A DNA stretch of 8,055 nucleotides from Kiritimatiellia bacterium. GTDB lineage: Bacteria; Verrucomicrobiota; Kiritimatiellia; RFP12; UBA1067. The notes under the pieces are model-generated. The model was not told the DNA's origin and ran no database searches. It saw only the letters and a list, made by a program, of their open reading frames with translations. The first letter of the stretch is position 1, and each line of letters begins with the position of its first letter. Positions 6,300 through 8,055 of this stretch are shown in pieces. Position numbers and translations under genes: made by a program. The stretch lies in the NCBI GenBank assembly GCA_017411125.1, contig JAFPNP010000240.1:1-8055 (forward strand). Reading direction: 5' to 3'.

Positions 6300-7578
6300 C
6301 GGCCTTTGCCGGAGCGGGGGCGGCCTTTGCCGTAGCCGCTTTCGCCTGAGCCGGAGCGGGCGCGGCCTTTTTAGGCGCGGCCTTCAGCTCCACAGGCTTT
6401 GATTCGATGCTTTTCTTCGGGCGGGCGGGCGGCTGCGGGAAGCCGGGACGGGTCACGTTGCCTTTTTCCTGAAGCCCCTCGATGTATGCACGAAGCTGCT
6501 GCTGGAACTGGCGTTCCTTCATGCCGTTCTCGACGTCTGCGAGTTTCGGTTTCTGTTCCGCGACGGTCTTTTCGACGTCTGCGGCGGTCGGCGTTTTCGC
6601 AGGAAGAGCCTTTGTCTTGAGGATGAGATGCCAGCCGAACTGCGTCTTTACCGGCTCTGACAATGCGCCGACCTTGAGGCCGAAAGCGGCCTTGTCGAAC
6701 TCGGCCACCATCTGCCCGTGGCCGAACTCGCCGAGGTCGCCGCCTTTGGCTTTGGAAGGGCAGTCGGATTTTTCTTTTGCGATTTCGGCGAACTTCGCCT
6801 TGAGCGCGTCGCCCGAAAGCCCCTTGAGCTGGGCGTGGAGCGCGTCTATCTCCTTCTTGGCGGCATCGTCCGTCTTGCCGTTGCCCGTCTTGATGAGGAT
6901 GTGGGAGGCCTGTACCTTTTCAGGCTGGGGAGCCTGCGCGCGCTTCGTGATGTTGGATACGATGCTTGCGTATTCGGCCTTGAGCGCTTCCGGATCGACC
7001 TTGATCTTGTCCTTCACCTCCTGGTCGATGAGCTTGTCGATACGGGCTTTGTCCTTGAACTCCTCCATGAAGCGGTCTTTGCCGAGCGGATAGTCGGCGG
7101 CGAACTCTTCGAACGTCTTCGCTTTTTTGCCGGGCGCTGCGTGCGCCGAGACGTTTTTCATGAAATCTTCGCGCTGCTTCTTCATCTCCTCGTCGGAAAC
7201 CGAGATCTTCTTGGCGTCGGCTTCCTTGAGCAATACGGTCTTCTGGACGAAAGTTTCCGCAATCTGGCGGCGCATGCGCGTTTTCGCGTATTCGATCTCC
7301 TCTTTGGAGATTTTTGAGCGGTGTTCCGGCGGAACGTTTGCAAGCTGTCCGTTGATTATTTTTTCGACTTCCGCATCCAATTCTCCGCGGGTGAGTTTCT
7401 TGTCGCCTACAGTCACCATCACCTCTTTTGGGTCTGCCGGCGCCGGAACTGGAGCGGCCGGGGCGTTTGCGGAAGCTGGGGTGCCGGCCTTGTCGGCAGC
7501 GCCGTTCTTTTTGCCGTTGTCGCATCCCGCGCACAGAAGCGCCGCTACGGCGACGCCGGTAATGAGTTTGATCGTCAT
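6292..7578 (-). CDS. Lipoprotein-type parvulin peptidyl-prolyl isomerase (PrsA/SurA-like)
   Basis: This 428-residue exported foldase is predicted to catalyse prolyl cis-trans isomerisation in the periplasm or at a membrane surface. It starts with a signal peptide, MTIKLITGVAVAALLCAGC. Cys19 is the likely lipidation site, though the -3 residue is Cys instead of the usual Leu. A Pro/Ala-rich linker (about 31-50) follows, then a helical chaperone-like domain (about 52-215) and one parvulin domain (about 221-325) with VQASHILIK, GGDLGEFGHGQM, EFDKAAFGLKVG and FGWHLI. After residue 385 comes a low-complexity Lys/Ala/Pro tail with repeated KAAPAPA units, not part of the foldase core. AAGGA on the minus strand (7589-7593) lies 10 nt before the start. 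It has its own strong promoter and converges on recO. Confidence 0.92.
   Translation of the reverse strand: MTIKLITGVAVAALLCAGCDNGKKNGAADKAGTPASANAPAAPVPAPADPKEVMVTVGDKKLTRGELDAEVEKIINGQLANVPPEHRSKISKEEIEYAKTRMRRQIAETFVQKTVLLKEADAKKISVSDEEMKKQREDFMKNVSAHAAPGKKAKTFEEFAADYPLGKDRFMEEFKDKARIDKLIDQEVKDKIKVDPEALKAEYASIVSNITKRAQAPQPEKVQASHILIKTGNGKTDDAAKKEIDALHAQLKGLSGDALKAKFAEIAKEKSDCPSKAKGGDLGEFGHGQMVAEFDKAAFGLKVGALSEPVKTQFGWHLILKTKALPAKTPTAADVEKTVAEQKPKLADVENGMKERQFQQQLRAYIEGLQEKGNVTRPGFPQPPARPKKSIESKPVELKAAPKKAAPAPAQAKAATAKAAPAPAKAAK
6299..6372 (-). repeat. Coding repeats of the Lys/Ala/Pro tail
   Basis: Near-identical DNA segments recur within the 3' end of the parvulin gene. GCGGCCTTTGCCG occurs at 6299-6311 and again at 6320-6332 (21-bp period, seven codons). 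GCCGGAGCGGG followed by a GCGGCCTTT-like end occurs at about 6309 and 6350. In the protein these give repeated KAAPAPA-like units, suggesting growth by slippage or duplication. Confidence 0.55.
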
Positions 7579-7611
7579 GATTTTTCTATCCTTTTTTGCC
7601 TTAGGCGTAAT

Positions 7612-7640
7612 ATGATACTATCCATTTTGCGGGATGTCAA
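7612..7640 (-). promoter_or_regulatory. Sigma70 promoter of the parvulin gene
   Basis: Reading the minus strand, a perfect -35 TTGACA (7635-7640) is followed after exactly 17 bp by TATCAT (7612-7617), which matches TATAAT at five of six positions. The expected start is near 7605, giving a leader of about 27 nt that contains the AAGGA ribosome binding site. This is the best-matched promoter in the window. Confidence 0.85.
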
Positions 7641-7714
7641 TAGCCAATGCGCATTCGCTTTTCAAGACGGGCTTGGTCTTGATAAACATGCAGTATAGGG
7701 GGTATGGCAAAAGC

Positions 7715-7884
7715 GTGCCCACGGTTTGGCAAAAACGTGCCCACGGTTTAACAAAAACGTGCCCACGGTTTGGCAAAAACGTGCCCACGGTTTGGCAAAA
7801 ACGTGCCCACGGTTTAGTAAAAACGTGCCCACGGTTTAGTAAAAACGTGCCCACGGTTTGGTAAAAACGTGCCCACGGTTTAGT
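7715..7884. repeat. Tandem array of a 22-bp direct repeat (7 full copies plus 1 partial)
   Basis: Full copies start at 7715, 7737, 7759, 7781, 7803, 7825 and 7847. A truncated eighth copy runs from 7869 to about 7884. Each unit is a constant GTGCCCACGG, then TTT, a variable triplet, then AAAAAC. The triplet reads GGC, AAC, GGC, GGC, AGT, AGT, GGT and AGT in order, and the eighth copy then diverges. A degenerate half unit (12 of 14 matches) precedes the array at 7701-7714. There are no spacers between units. The array occupies about half of the 339-bp gene-free stretch 7579-7917, the rest of which holds the parvulin promoter and a small hairpin. Its nearest edge is 75 bp upstream of that promoter's -35 box. 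Confidence 0.97.
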
Positions 7885-7892
7885 TGTTTTCG

Positions 7893-7915
7893 CCTGCCGT
7901 CAGATTCCCGGCAAG
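7893..7915 (-). terminator. Weak candidate hairpin after the minus-strand membrane-protein gene
   Basis: On the minus strand CTTGCCG and CGGCAGG can form a 7-bp stem with one G-U pair and a 9-nt loop, beginning 2 bp after the stop codon at 7918-7920. It is placed where a terminator would be, but no T-run follows, so termination by this hairpin alone is doubtful. Confidence 0.3.
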
Positions 7916-7917
7916 TT

Positions 7918-8055
7918 CTAATATGATGATTTACCCAATACACCGCCGGCAGTCATGCTTTCGCTCGTGCTCAGCAGCCGGATAAGCCTTGCTGCCAGAA
8001 CGGCGCATACATTCACGATAGAGACAACTAATCCTGCAAACAGCAGATAGCAGAT
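7918..8055 (-). CDS. C-terminal fragment of a membrane protein (5' end outside window)
   Basis: On the minus strand the frame is open from the window edge to a TAG (7918-7920), giving 45 residues. The fragment starts ICYLLFAGLVVSIVNVCAVL, a clear hydrophobic membrane-spanning segment. AARLIRLL follows, with positive charges just after the helix, and then a short polar tail ending GGVLGKSSY. The arginines after the helix suggest a cytoplasmic C-terminus by the positive-inside rule. Family and function cannot be told from this piece. It runs in the same direction as the parvulin gene, but the 22-bp array and a separate promoter lie between them. Confidence 0.62.
   Translation of the reverse strand: MCYLLFAGLVVSIVNVCAVLAARLIRLLSTSESMTAGGVLGKSSY

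Noticed and set aside
6718..7317. Plus-strand open frame opposite the parvulin gene
   Set aside because: It is antisense to clear parvulin-domain coding sequence, with no start signals and a Phe/Leu/Arg-rich product.
7618..7864. Open reading frames through the repeat array on both strands (about 76-78 codons each)
   Set aside because: A 22-bp unit lacking stops in most phases stays open in every frame by arithmetic. The frames have no ribosome binding site, the minus frame starts only at GTG inside a repeat, and they run over the parvulin promoter. They are a by-product of the repeat.
7715..7884. CRISPR array
   Set aside because: Units are contiguous with no unique spacers, the period is only 22 bp, and no cas gene is present.

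Overview
The window is GC-rich bacterial chromosome. It is mostly housekeeping genes packed tightly on the + strand, followed by a minus-strand block that holds a conspicuous tandem-repeat array. The promoters read as sigma70-type. The two-gene cassette of Tat-exported enzymes and the lipoprotein parvulin indicate a diderm-like, envelope-complex bacterium. Tat-targeted sugar-phosphate-isomerase-like proteins are especially common in Planctomycetota and Verrucomicrobiota (including Kiritimatiellae), so a PVC-group host is my best guess. This is an inference with low to moderate confidence, because no rRNA or taxonomic marker is present.

Layout: (1) 1-129 is the C-terminal end of an unrecognised gene, closed by a strong rho-independent terminator (159-196). 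(2) An extended -10 promoter (300-308) and a structured leader precede purD (391-1692) and purE (1716-2222), which encode two steps of de novo purine synthesis. walJ/yycJ, an MBL-fold nuclease-family gene, overlaps purE by ATGA (2219-2992) and is followed 15 bp later by nth (endonuclease III, 3008-3679). These four genes look like one operon. (3) A near-consensus promoter (3652-3680) lies inside the 3' end of nth, and its -10 box contains the nth stop codon. It should drive a Tat-exported calcineurin-like metallophosphoesterase (3705-4649), a Tat-signal TIM-barrel isomerase/epimerase-like protein (4679-5578) and recO (5601-6299). (4) A convergent minus-strand lipoprotein, a parvulin-type peptidyl-prolyl isomerase (6292-7578), overlaps recO by 8 bp at the stop codons. 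A perfect 13-bp inverted repeat sits at this junction. The gene has an excellent promoter (7612-7640). (5) The 339-bp intergenic stretch upstream of it contains seven full copies plus one partial copy of a 22-bp direct repeat (7715-7884). (6) The window ends in the C-terminus of a minus-strand membrane protein (7918-8055).

Functionally, the window combines purine synthesis, DNA maintenance (WalJ, Nth, RecO) and envelope functions (two Tat substrates, a folding lipoprotein, a membrane protein). The genes are conventional. The items most worth a second look are the 22-bp array with its near-palindromic unit, the internal promoter fused to the nth stop codon, the paired Tat-exported enzymes set among DNA-repair genes, and the inverted repeat at the recO/parvulin junction. 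I found no convincing new multi-gene system in this window.
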